From G963677325 sp963810555 (GTDB lineage: Bacteria; Bacteroidota; Bacteroidia; Bacteroidales; Prolixibacteraceae): DNA of 64,000 nt. Shown one piece after another: positions 7,875 to 15,338 of this stretch; the stretch's first letter is position 1; each line of letters opens with the position of its first letter. The notes under the pieces were generated by a model. That model saw nothing but the letters and a program-made list of their open reading frames with translations. It did not search any database and had not been told where the DNA came from. Location of the stretch: positions 496,001 through 560,000 of the forward strand of contig CAWENX010000006.1 in NCBI GenBank assembly GCA_963810555.1. Direction: 5' to 3'. The translations under genes were made by a program, and so were the position numbers.

Positions 7875-8913
7875 ATGAAGCTATCATTTTTCGACAGATA
7901 TTTCACATTATGGATCTTCCTTGTAATGCTTGCAGGAGTTATGATTGGTTATTTCATACCGGGCATTTCTGGTTTCTGGAATTCAATGAGTTCAGGAACA
8001 ACCAATATTCCAATAGCCATAGGACTTGTACTGATGATGTATCCGCCATTGGCAAAAGTCAGGTATGAAAAATTGCCTCTTGTTTTCAGGAATCTTAAAC
8101 TGCTGAGTTTTTCTCTTACTCAGAACTGGATCATCGGTCCTATAGTGATGTTCTTACTGGCCATAGTTTTCCTTCATAATTATCCCGGTCTTATGGTCGG
8201 AGTTATTCTGGTTGGTTTAGCGCGCTGCATTGCAATGGTCTTGGTATGGAATGACCTTGCTAAAGGCGACGCTGAATTGGCTGCCGGACTCGTTGCATTC
8301 AATGCCATTTTTCAGATGCTGTTATATTCGGTTTATGCATTCGTATTTATAACATTATTGCCTCCGCTGTTTGGACTCAAAGGAGCAGTGGTCGAAGTTT
8401 CAATTTCACAGATTGCCTGTAACCGTATTAATATATCTTGGAATTCCTTTTGCTGCCGGACTGATATCCAATCTGCTTTTTCGTTCCTGGAAAGGTAGTA
8501 AATGGTACTTTTCGAAGTTTATTCCCAAAATATCTGTCTTGACTCCGTTGGCTCTGTTGTTCACTATTTTCGTAATGTTCTCCCTGAAGGGTGAAAAAAT
8601 AATCGGACTGCCCCTTGATGTGATTCGTGTTGCTGTCCCTTACACCATTTATTTCGGGTTAATGTTTTTCAGTACATTTTTTGTCGCTAAATGGAGCGGG
8701 GAAGAATACGAAAAATCGACTACTCTTGCCTTTACCGCGGGGAGCAATGACTTTGAACTTGCCATTGCCGTAGCGATTGCGGTCTTTGGCATCAATTCGC
8801 AAACAGCATTTGCAACGGTGATCGGCCCTCTTGTTGAAGTGCCGGTTCTTATCCTCCTGGTCAATGCGGCGCTTTACTTTAAACGAAGGTATTTTTTAAA
8901 ACCTGTAGTTTAA
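7875..8913 (+). CDS. acr3: Arsenite efflux permease ACR3 family (frameshifted here)
   Basis: Inner-membrane As(III) exporter of about 345 residues with some ten hydrophobic segments. The family core LARCIAMVLVWNDLAKGD carries the ACR3 cysteine (ARCIAMV), and the C-terminal half has FTAGSNDFELAIAVAIAVFG and GPLVEVPVLILLV. Frame 1 runs 7875 to about 8420 (VSISQIA) and must shift +1 to continue VTVLIYLGIPFAAG to 8913; removal of one T near GCCTGTAACC restores it. It is the last gene of the arsR-arsC-hgcA-hgcB operon and expels the product of ArsC. Confidence 0.87.
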
Positions 8914-8940
8914 TATTATGGTTAGTGCGATTAAAAAGGC

Positions 8941-8984
8941 AATACGGACTTAATACGAGCCTAACACGAGCCTGACAGGGAGGC
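8941..8984. repeat. Short tandem array with 11-base period (array B)
   Basis: Four consecutive 11-base units starting AATACGGACTT at 8941 and AATACGAGCCT at 8952, ending in a purine-rich GGGAGG. It lies between acr3 and the next ars transcription unit. The unit form and purine end closely match array C at 43966. The rest of the 369-base gap (8985-9231) shows no gene. Confidence 0.55.
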
Positions 8985-9231
8985 AGGATTTTGGAGTTAT
9001 TGTTAAATATATATATCCTTTCAAATTGTTTTTAACGATTCAACCCATTAGGGAAACGGAGACACTAAGGGATAGGGTGAAAGGGATTGAAAAAAGAGGC
9101 CAAAAATTGTGAATTACAAAATCGCTGCAGCCAGGGATTTTGGAAAGCTAAAAATATTCTGACATCATAGTTAATATCGTTTATTACAGGGAAAACATTT
9201 TTATTTCTGATTATTTGGATTATTTAAAATC

Positions 9232-9251
9232 ATTTCGTTATTTTACGAAAT
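9232..9251 (+). promoter_or_regulatory. ArsR operator, second ars unit
   Basis: Perfect inverted repeat ATTTCGT (9232-9238) and ACGAAAT (9245-9251) with a 6-base AT spacer, 31 bases before the start of the redox-disulfide gene. A TTTG at 9214-9217 and a degenerate -7 box TATTTTAC at 9239 are correctly spaced (21 bases), placing the operator over the promoter. Nearly the same site occurs at 11886-11903. Confidence 0.75.
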
Positions 9252-9282
9252 ACTTAAATGAGGAATTTAAAAAGGAAATCAG

Positions 9283-9534
9283 ATGGAAAATCATTTAAAA
9301 ATACTGGGCACAGGATGTTCCAAATGCAGGACTTTGGAAAAATTAACTGCTGAAGTAGTTAAAGAAAACAATTTCCAGGCTGATATTCAAAAAGTGGAAG
9401 ATATAATTCAGATTATGAATTATCATGTTCTTTCAACCCCTGCCCTTGTGATAAACGAAAAGGTTGTATTCAGCGGCAGGGTGCCTTCCAAAACTGAAAT
9501 AAGATCATACATCAATAAAGAAATCAATGGCTAA
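9283..9534 (+). CDS. Small thioredoxin-fold redox-disulfide protein (ArsE-like position)
   Basis: An 83-residue single thioredoxin-fold domain with the active-site pair C12-SK-C15 (GTGCSKC) and the cis-proline segment STPALVINEKVVFSG. This is the thioredoxin_3 / redox-active disulfide protein family often found in ars operons of anaerobes. It is a cytoplasmic thiol carrier and may reduce ArsC or a neighbouring membrane protein. It is first in a unit with arsR, ArsF-like and ArsG-like genes, where arsE stands in described arsEFG clusters; equivalence to ArsE is inference. It overlaps the next start codon by 8 bases. Confidence 0.85.
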   Translation: MENHLKILGTGCSKCRTLEKLTAEVVKENNFQADIQKVEDIIQIMNYHVLSTPALVINEKVVFSGRVPSKTEIRSYINKEING

Positions 9535-9826
9535 AGTAAATTATCCTGAGAACCATATTCAGATGGCCAGATTTGCGAAGGCAATGGGACATCCTGCAAG
9601 GCTTTATATTTTGGAAAAGCTCTCCGGCATGAATTCGTGCTGTTACAGCGGCGATATTGCTGAGGAATTGAAAATTGGCCGATCTACACTCTCCCAGCAT
9701 CTTAAAGAATTAAAATTGGCGGGATTGATTCAGGGTGAAACAGAGCTTCCCTTCATTAAATATTGTATTAACCGCCAAAACTGGGAACTGGCTAAATCTT
9801 TGTACGCGGAATTATTTCAAGAGTAA
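9527..9826 (+). CDS. arsR: ArsR/SmtB-family repressor (second copy)
   Basis: A 99-residue winged-helix repressor with recognition region GRSTLSQHLKELKLAGLIQG (residues 51-70) and cysteines at 38, 39 and 80 (NSCCYSG, IKYC), a likely As(III) site. Its DNA-reading helix differs from the first ArsR at several positions (RSTLSQHLKELKLA versus RTTVSQHLKELREI), fitting the different operators at the two promoters. It probably controls this unit and the 11943-16981 unit through the shared TTTCGT-N6-ACGAAA site. It overlaps the upstream gene by 8 bases. Confidence 0.9.
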   Translation: MAKVNYPENHIQMARFAKAMGHPARLYILEKLSGMNSCCYSGDIAEELKIGRSTLSQHLKELKLAGLIQGETELPFIKYCINRQNWELAKSLYAELFQE

Positions 9827-9846
9827 TAATTTACATCCAAAATTAC

Positions 9847-10278
9847 ATGAATATGAAAAAAATAAGTGCAATTGTGATTGTGATGCTTCTAAGTGCAGTG
9901 ATAGCCGGGAATGCTTATGCTCAAGGTGATCACAATGCCCGCACATCAAATCCTAAGCTTAAAATTCTCTATTTCCACGCAACGATGCGCTGTCCGACTT
10001 GCCTTGCAATTGAGAACAATGCCAGAAAACTGCTTGAAAGTAATTTTAAGGCAGAGTTGGATAACGGGACTTTAGAGTTTGTATCGTATAATGTCGATGA
10101 AAAAGAAAACAAGCCTTTGGTTGACAAATACCAGATAACGTTTTCTACTCTCCTTCTTGTTAAAAGCGATGGAACGAAAACTGATTTTACGGCCAACGCT
10201 TTTCAGTATGCGCTTGCAAATCCCGCAAAGTATACATCCCTGTTGAGTACAGAAATTGAGAAAAATTTGAACGAATAA
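9847..10278 (+). CDS. arsF: ArsF-like periplasmic thioredoxin-fold protein
   Basis: A 143-residue exported protein: signal peptide 1-26 ending in NAYAQ, then a thioredoxin-like domain with C49-PT-C52 (MRCPTC) and KYQITFSTLLLVKSDG around the cis-proline region. It matches the ArsF family described as a subunit of nitrophenyl-arsenical reduction, and it lies directly before an ArsG-like permease with a one-base stop/start overlap. By family analogy it would pass electrons from the membrane protein to an organoarsenical or thiol target outside the inner membrane. The substrate is not proven by sequence. Confidence 0.8.
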   Translation: MNMKKISAIVIVMLLSAVIAGNAYAQGDHNARTSNPKLKILYFHATMRCPTCLAIENNARKLLESNFKAELDNGTLEFVSYNVDEKENKPLVDKYQITFSTLLLVKSDGTKTDFTANAFQYALANPAKYTSLLSTEIEKNLNE

Positions 10279-10979
10279 TGACATCTCTTCAGTATTTGTT
10301 GGATAATTCTTCCCTTCCTGTAATAACTGCATTTATTCTGGGTCTTATGACTGCCATAAGCCCTTGTCCGCTGGCTGCTAATATCACTGCAGTTGCCTGG
10401 ATCGGGAAAGAAATTGAAAGCAAAAAAAGAGTGTTTGTCAATGGGATCATATACACACTTGGAAGAGCAATCAGTTATACACTGATCGGATTGATTCTTT
10501 TTTTTGGGGCAAGCAAATTTCATGTTTCCGGCATCTTTGCATCATACGGAGAAAAATTTATCGGACCGCTCCTGATTATTATCGGTATCCTGATGCTTGA
10601 AATTATTCCTGTCAGGTTCCCTTCATTGGGGAAGGTCACCGATAATCTTAACAGTAAGAATTTGGGGAACAGTACTGTAAAAGCCCTATTGCTTGGAATC
10701 CTGCTTGCCCTGGCATTTTGCCCTTACAGCGGGGTGCTCTACTTCGGGATGTTAATCCCAATAAGCATCGCAAGCCCTTCAGGTCTTTACCTGCCATTAA
10801 TCTTTGCAATCGGCACCGGACTCCCGGTCATTATTACTTCATGGTTCCTCGCTTTCAGTGTTTCCGGAATAGGAAATTTTTACAGAAATATCAAAGTGTT
10901 TCAAAAATGGTTCAATCGATTGGCTGCCATTACATTTATAGCCGCCGGTTTTTATTATGTCTTTAATATTTACTTATAA
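10278..10979 (+). CDS. arsG: ArsG-like membrane protein, DsbD/CcdA-related
   Basis: A 233-residue membrane protein with about six helices. Two intramembrane cysteine motifs, MTAISPCPLAANITA (about residue 31) and LAFCPYSGVLYFG (about residue 153), resemble the redox cysteines of CcdA/DsbD, which carry electrons across the inner membrane. It matches the ArsG family annotated as an aromatic aminobenzylarsenical efflux permease. Whether the role is transport or electron transfer is open; the ArsF-like thioredoxin upstream favours electron transfer. It shares one base with that gene. Confidence 0.78.
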   Translation: MTSLQYLLDNSSLPVITAFILGLMTAISPCPLAANITAVAWIGKEIESKKRVFVNGIIYTLGRAISYTLIGLILFFGASKFHVSGIFASYGEKFIGPLLIIIGILMLEIIPVRFPSLGKVTDNLNSKNLGNSTVKALLLGILLALAFCPYSGVLYFGMLIPISIASPSGLYLPLIFAIGTGLPVIITSWFLAFSVSGIGNFYRNIKVFQKWFNRLAAITFIAAGFYYVFNIYL

Positions 10980-11006
10980 TCATAAAACCTATTAAAAAAC
11001 AACAAC

Positions 11007-11768
11007 ATGAAAAATTCAATCGGCTTTATTGGAGGAGGCAGAATAACAAGGATTATTCTCCAGGCATTAAATAATAAATTTCCTGAATTGGGGAAAGTAG
11101 CAATATACGACACAAATCCTGATGCGATTAAAACATTAAAGCAGGTTTATCCTGAATCCGAATTGTCGGATTTACAAAAAGCCGCAGCCTGCGATATCGT
11201 TTTTATTGCCCTTCATCCGCCTGTAATTATGGAAACTTTGGCTAATATAAAGGATGCAGTAAGGCAGGACAGCGTTTTTATCTCTTTAGCTCCTAAAATC
11301 ACTATCGGGAAGATATCCTCTGTGTTAGGAAACAATAACATTGTCCGATTGATCCCGAATGCGACTTCAATTATCAATAAGGGTTACAATCCTGTCTGCT
11401 TCAGTGATACCATAAAAGGGAAACAGGAGATTCTGCAACTGTTGAATAATTTGGGAAAAACCTTTGAAACAGAAGAATCCAAACTTGAAGCTTATGCCAT
11501 TTTTTCAGCAATGCTGCCCACTTATTTCTGGTTCCAGTGGTACGAACTTATCGACCTTGCAGGACAAATGGGATTATCCGAAGCCGAAAGCAGAGAAACA
11601 ATTGAAGAGACTCTCAGGGCAGCTATCGATATAATGTTTAACTCAAATCTGACTAAAAGTGAGGTAATGGATTTAATCCCGGTAAAGCCGATTGGTGAAA
11701 ATGAAAATCAGATCATTGAAATTTACCGGAATAAACTGACCGGACTCTTCAGTAAGATAAAACCCTGA
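11007..11768 (+). CDS. ProC-like NAD(P)-binding dehydrogenase
   Basis: A 253-residue Rossmann protein of the pyrroline-5-carboxylate reductase / F420-NADP oxidoreductase superfamily. The dinucleotide loop is GFIGGGRITR (residues 6-15), followed by IVFIALHPP and VRLIPNATS, where ProC has its proline-binding strand. The all-alpha C-terminal dimerisation domain is present, but the canonical ProC signature is not clear. It follows the ArsG-like gene by 27 bases and is probably co-transcribed. It may be a housekeeping-type enzyme recruited to the arsenic locus or supply NADPH-linked reduction; function unassigned. Confidence 0.75.
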   Translation: MKNSIGFIGGGRITRIILQALNNKFPELGKVAIYDTNPDAIKTLKQVYPESELSDLQKAAACDIVFIALHPPVIMETLANIKDAVRQDSVFISLAPKITIGKISSVLGNNNIVRLIPNATSIINKGYNPVCFSDTIKGKQEILQLLNNLGKTFETEESKLEAYAIFSAMLPTYFWFQWYELIDLAGQMGLSEAESRETIEETLRAAIDIMFNSNLTKSEVMDLIPVKPIGENENQIIEIYRNKLTGLFSKIKP

Positions 11769-11885
11769 TCTGTTTTCAGGCAGAAGATGATTTTACATCT
11801 GACTTGAAAAAATACTCTTTTAGCGACCAACAATAGAATCAGTGCAATTTAAGTATGAATTATATGATTATCATTTCGGCTTTCG

Positions 11886-11903
11886 TTTCGTTAATTTACG
11901 AAA
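11886..11903 (+). promoter_or_regulatory. ArsR operator, third unit (DGC/lipoyl/Hdr operon)
   Basis: Inverted repeat TTTCGT (11886-11891) and ACGAAA (11898-11903) with a 6-base spacer TAATTT, 39 bases before the FmdE-like start codon. It is almost identical in arms and spacing to the operator at 9232-9251, so one repressor probably governs both promoters. A degenerate -7 element overlaps the centre, as in the other copy. Confidence 0.75.
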
Positions 11904-11942
11904 TGCTGAAATGACAAATGTTTTATTATCAAATTAAAATAA

Positions 11943-12605
11943 ATGGAAACAAAAAAATTTCAAATCCCTGATTGGGCGTATGAATTTCACGGGCACAAAT
12001 GTCCTTTTATGCCTATCGGGTTACCGTATGGGAACTCTTGCATTGCAGAAAATGGGCATTGAACGCTGCAAAGACCATGAATTGCATATTTTTTCAGAAA
12101 TGGGTAGTTGGCCATCCCCAGGGATGTATGCAGGATGGCTTAATGTCAGCCACCGGGGCCACTTTTGGCAAAGGAATGATTGACAAATTGTATTGCGGTA
12201 AAGTTGCAGCCACCTTCTGGCATCCTGGTAATAAAAGGAGCCGTAAGGATTTTTCTCAGGAACGAATTTCAGGATAAGCTTGCCCCGCACGAATTTTTTA
12301 AATACCGTAAGAAAGGCATTGAGCCATCTCAAATTCCAATTGACGTATGCGAGGATATAATCAATATTGTATTGAATACCCCGGATGATGAACTTTTTGC
12401 CGTCACTGACCTTCCTGAATTTACTTACAGACCTGTAAAAGGCTCGTTTAATAAAGCATCATGCGAAGTATGCGGGGAGTATGTTTTTGAAAGATACCTA
12501 AGAGTTAAGGATGGTAAGAAGGTTTGTATCGCTTGTTCCGGAAGAGAATCTGAAGAGACAGTAATACATTTACCAAACATGCTTATTTTAAAAAACATTA
12601 AATAG
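11943..12605 (+). CDS. FmdE-family protein (three frameshifts here)
   Basis: About 220 residues once three +1 shifts (near 12012, 12108 and 12233) are removed. The N-terminal FmdE domain reads FHGHKCPFMPIG, then YRMGTLALQKMGIERCKDH, then VGHPQGCMQDGLMSATGATF, then DKLYCGKVAATFWHPG. A C-terminal zinc ribbon follows (CEVCGEYVFERYLRVKDGKK, then CIACSG). FmdE-like proteins are named for the formylmethanofuran dehydrogenase operon of methanogens but occur widely in anaerobes, with conserved Cys/His residues suggesting metal binding. Here it heads an ArsR-regulated operon. Two shifts fall in GGG and AAAA runs, so sequence error is likely. Confidence 0.75.
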
Positions 12606-12613
12606 CTGAAAAT

Positions 12614-13387
12614 ATGGATTTTAACAGTGCTATTTTAATGGCAGTACTGTTTTCTTTTTTGCTTGCTTTCATATTTTCGATGTTTGGTCAGGGAGGAGGA
12701 TCAGTATATTCTCCTTTGCTGATTCTGCTTGGATATTCAATGTTGACATCTACATCAACCTCACTTGTATTGAATCTGATAACATCCCTGTCCGCCGGTT
12801 ATATTTTTTACCGGAACAAGATGATTGATTTCAAAGCCACATTCATGTTTGTGCCGGGTATTGTTGTTGGCGCTTTTGCAGGCGGTGTCTATACAAAGTA
12901 TGTTAATCAAAATATTTTGCTGTGGTTGTTTGTATTATTTCTTTTAGTACTTGGCACAAGAATGATCCTGACTTATTGGCAACAAGGGAACGATTCGGAT
13001 AACGAACGAATGCCACACACTTCTATGTCAATGTATGTGCTGATTATTATTTTCAGCATCGCTGTAGGTATCGTATCTGGTTTGCTAGGCGTGGGCGGGG
13101 GTGTTCTGGTTGTCCCTTTCATGACGTACATTCTAAAATACCCGACAAAGTCTGCTGCCGGATCTTCGCATTTAATTATTTCATTTTCGGCGCTTGCCGG
13201 AATTATTGGTCACGCTACTACTCAAAGGCTGGATTATCAGTTGATTGCAATAGTCGGCGTTGCAGTCCTGATTGGTGGGAACCTTGGTGCAAGGGTTAGT
13301 CTCAGGGTAAGGCCCAAAATGATTAAAGCTGGTCTTGGCCTTATTATGTGGGCCCTTGCCGTACAAATATTATTCAAATTGATTTGA
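12614..13387 (+). CDS. TSUP-family (TauE/SafE) anion exporter
   Basis: A 257-residue membrane protein with about eight helices in two homologous halves. Each half opens with a glycine-rich motif: FSMFGQGGGSVYSPLL near residue 25 and GIVSGLLGVGGGVLVVPF near residue 155. The TauE/SafE family moves sulfite, thiosulfate, sulfonates or related anions. It follows the FmdE-like gene by 8 bases and precedes a DGC gene. In this operon it may export a sulfur- or arsenic-containing anion; the substrate is unknown. A second TSUP gene at 43106 has no such context. Confidence 0.88.
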   Translation: MDFNSAILMAVLFSFLLAFIFSMFGQGGGSVYSPLLILLGYSMLTSTSTSLVLNLITSLSAGYIFYRNKMIDFKATFMFVPGIVVGAFAGGVYTKYVNQNILLWLFVLFLLVLGTRMILTYWQQGNDSDNERMPHTSMSMYVLIIIFSIAVGIVSGLLGVGGGVLVVPFMTYILKYPTKSAAGSSHLIISFSALAGIIGHATTQRLDYQLIAIVGVAVLIGGNLGARVSLRVRPKMIKAGLGLIMWALAVQILFKLI

Positions 13388-13423
13388 AGGAACAAACTAT
13401 CATTTAATTTTTTAAAATAGAAT

Positions 13424-13825
13424 ATGGAAAGTTCAGTAAAATTTCAAATAGTAAGCTGCAGCGGCGCTTCAAATACGGGTAAATATGCTGATGATGTAGC
13501 CAGGATGCTTGCGGCTAAAGGTGAAGCTGATATGATTTGTCTCGCGAAAGTGGCTATTCATGATCGAGTTCTAATCAGGAAAACAAAAGAAGGAAACGGT
13601 AAAATAGTGGTGCTGGATGGCTGCCCGTTTAATTGCGCCGAAAAAATATTGGGTGACGAGGGAATAAATAATATTATCCACATCAACACAACCGAGTTTG
13701 GCATTGTGAAAGGGAAAACACTTTTTAGTCCTGAAAAGGCCTCTGAGATTGCGGAACACATTAAGAAAATTAATATCGTTAACAATAAAAATTATCATGG
13801 AAGAAAAAAAATCAATGAGCATTGA
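13424..13825 (+). CDS. DGC-domain cysteine protein (first of four)
   Basis: A 133-residue protein of the DGC family, annotated as putative zinc-binding. The diagnostic features are an N-terminal C12-SG loop (SCSGASNTGKYADDVA), the Asp-Gly-Cys motif VLDGCPFNCA at residues 65-71 with a second cysteine four residues on, and a central EADMICLAKV strand. The cysteines could bind Zn(II) or As(III), or act in sulfur transfer; no DGC protein function is firmly known to me. The 3' end overlaps the next start by 29 bases, and the last 20 residues are poorly conserved in character. Confidence 0.85.
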   Translation: MESSVKFQIVSCSGASNTGKYADDVARMLAAKGEADMICLAKVAIHDRVLIRKTKEGNGKIVVLDGCPFNCAEKILGDEGINNIIHINTTEFGIVKGKTLFSPEKASEIAEHIKKINIVNNKNYHGRKKINEH

Positions 13826-14168
13826 GCAATTGCTTGAAGCAATGACTGTTGAAATGGGAAGAAGTCCTGAAACAATGGTATTACTATCGCAAGTCAGCGA
13901 AAAGGCGGTGTTTGAACATGCTGCCAACAAGAAATTTGCCATGTCGGGTACGCATATTCCGCCGAAGTACAAAATATTATTGAGTTTGGCTGCAGCTGCC
14001 GCGCTGGGTTCTGAAAAATGTATAAATACCTATACACAAGCAGCTTTAAAAAATGGTATTAGCAAAGAGGAAATCGTTGAGGCTTTTATTCTGACGCGTT
14101 TTGTAAAGGGCTCCTCGGTGATGAGTTCAGCTACTGATGCTTTGCGTATGATAACCAATAATAAGTAA
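13797..14168 (+). CDS. Carboxymuconolactone decarboxylase / AhpD-like protein
   Basis: A 123-residue all-helical protein of the CMD/AhpD fold from ATG 13797. The core IPPKYKILLSLAAAAALGSEKC (residues 54-75) carries one cysteine, where AhpD enzymes have a CXXC with a nearby histidine. Single-Cys members usually work with a partner thiol. AhpD reduces peroxiredoxin using a lipoyl protein as donor in some bacteria, which is relevant because a lipoyl-carrier fusion is encoded in the same operon (15281). The earlier in-frame ATG at 13749 lies deep inside the preceding gene and was not used. Confidence 0.82.
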   Translation: MEEKKSMSIEQLLEAMTVEMGRSPETMVLLSQVSEKAVFEHAANKKFAMSGTHIPPKYKILLSLAAAAALGSEKCINTYTQAALKNGISKEEIVEAFILTRFVKGSSVMSSATDALRMITNNK

Positions 14169-14173
14169 CAAAT

Positions 14174-14575
14174 ATGACAACAAAGCAAATTCAACGAATC
14201 TTTTTCCCGGTGATTTTATTAACCGGTATGTTGGTAAGCGGCCATACTCAAAATGCTAAACAAGACAAAAAGATTAAAACTGCGACGGAACAAAAGCAAA
14301 ACGCGGTAAAGTATAAAGTAACTTTTATTGAACTAGGTTCGGTACGCTGCATTCCTTGTCAGAAAATGCAACCCGTGATGAAATCAATAGGGGAGAAGTA
14401 TGGCAAACAAGTAAATGTTGTATTTCATGACGTATGGACCGTTCAGGGACGGCCTTATGCAGAACAGTACGGAATACGGGCTATTCCCACCCAGGTCTTT
14501 CTTGACATTAACGGGAAGGAGTTCTACCGGCACGAAGGCTATTTCCCTGAAGAAGAATTGGTTAAAGTTACTTGA
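14174..14575 (+). CDS. Exported thioredoxin-family protein
   Basis: A 133-residue protein with an N-terminal signal or anchor (residues 1-26) and a thioredoxin domain whose active site is C59-IP-C62 (SVRCIPCQKM), with the cis-proline in RAIPTQVFLD. It is probably a periplasmic thiol:disulfide protein. It starts 5 bases after the CMD stop. The end is uncertain: one base removed near 14571 would extend the frame without a stop into the following gene, so the C-terminus may be altered by a sequence error. Confidence 0.8.
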   Translation: MTTKQIQRIFFPVILLTGMLVSGHTQNAKQDKKIKTATEQKQNAVKYKVTFIELGSVRCIPCQKMQPVMKSIGEKYGKQVNVVFHDVWTVQGRPYAEQYGIRAIPTQVFLDINGKEFYRHEGYFPEEELVKVT

Positions 14576-14624
14576 AATCGAAAGGCGTCAATTGAAGGTC
14601 GAAAAACTTTTACAAAATAATATC

Positions 14625-14999
14625 ATGTCAGAAACAAAAAAACCTGGTTTTATTATGTGCGTATGCACCGGAAAATGTCCCGGATTTTCACAAATGGATA
14701 TATGGGACTTTATAAACAGAGTGAGAGTCGAATTGCCGGTTGAATATGGTTTTATCCATCCGCAGCTTTGTGAAGAAGACGGCGACAGGTTTTTAAATGA
14801 TTATTTAAAAGCCCGCCGGAAAGTTATTATTGGAGCTTGTGCTCAAAATATGCAGCGCAAGATGTTCAGAGACGCCTTTGCAGAAGCAGGACTCGACATA
14901 AACAAAGATTTAACTGCAATTGATGTGCGAGACATGACTACCGATCAGGCTGTTGAAAAAATTAGTGAAGCACTTAAAAAAATGGAGGAGTCGAAATGA
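14625..14999 (+). CDS. Stand-alone HdrA N-terminal-like protein
   Basis: A 124-residue soluble protein resembling only the first part of heterodisulfide reductase subunit A. It has an N-terminal cysteine cluster C12-V-C14-TGK-C18, then PQLCEEDGDRFLNDYLKARR, then VIIGACAQNMQRKMFRDAFAEAGL, the HdrA pattern that precedes the FAD domain. The FAD-binding Rossmann core of about 350 residues is absent, and a ferredoxin follows immediately with a stop/start overlap (ATGA). It may be an electron-transfer or scaffold subunit of an Hdr-like complex without flavin. ATG 14625 was chosen because earlier starts lie inside the thioredoxin gene. Confidence 0.75.
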   Translation: MSETKKPGFIMCVCTGKCPGFSQMDIWDFINRVRVELPVEYGFIHPQLCEEDGDRFLNDYLKARRKVIIGACAQNMQRKMFRDAFAEAGLDINKDLTAIDVRDMTTDQAVEKISEALKKMEESK

Positions 15000-15338
15000 G
15001 CGAAACCACTTTCATGGGAGTTGAACGCGGTAAAATCGATTGGAAGCCGACAATTGATTATTCAAAATGTGATTATTGTATGGAATGTGTAAAATTCTGT
15101 CCACATAAAGTTTTTGAGGTTAAGGGAAAACGAAGAAATTAAATTGATCGTCGGTAATCCGAATAACTGCGTTGTTTTCTGCAGGGCATGCTCAAAGACA
15201 TGCGGTCCCGACGCTATATCATTTCCCGATAAAAATTCCACTACTACAAAGAATCAAGGAAATAAGGAGGGAGGAAAGCAATGCTTAAAAATTATGCCGT
15301 CCTTCCGTGCAACGGATTGGATAAATGTGCCGGGGTAA
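14996..15338 (+). CDS. 2[4Fe-4S] ferredoxin (frameshifted here)
   Basis: Starts at ATG 14996 in the stop codon of the HdrA-like gene. The first cluster is CDYCMECVKFCP. Near 15124 an extra G in AAGGGAAA breaks the frame; removing it gives VKENEEIKLIVGNPNNC, then the second cluster CVVFCRACSKTCGPDAI. The true end is unsure: the restored frame runs to 15338, overlapping the next gene by 58 bases, and another single-base error could place the stop near 15268. By position it would pass electrons to or from the HdrA-like protein. Confidence 0.68.

Noticed and set aside
6110..8913. arsC and acr3 as true pseudogenes
   Set aside because: Each has one single-base break with full conservation on both sides, and similar breaks occur throughout the window including galK. 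Error is the simpler reading.
14996..15338. Programmed ribosomal frameshift in the ferredoxin
   Set aside because: No slippery heptamer plus structure is evident, and many unrelated genes show equal breaks in both directions.
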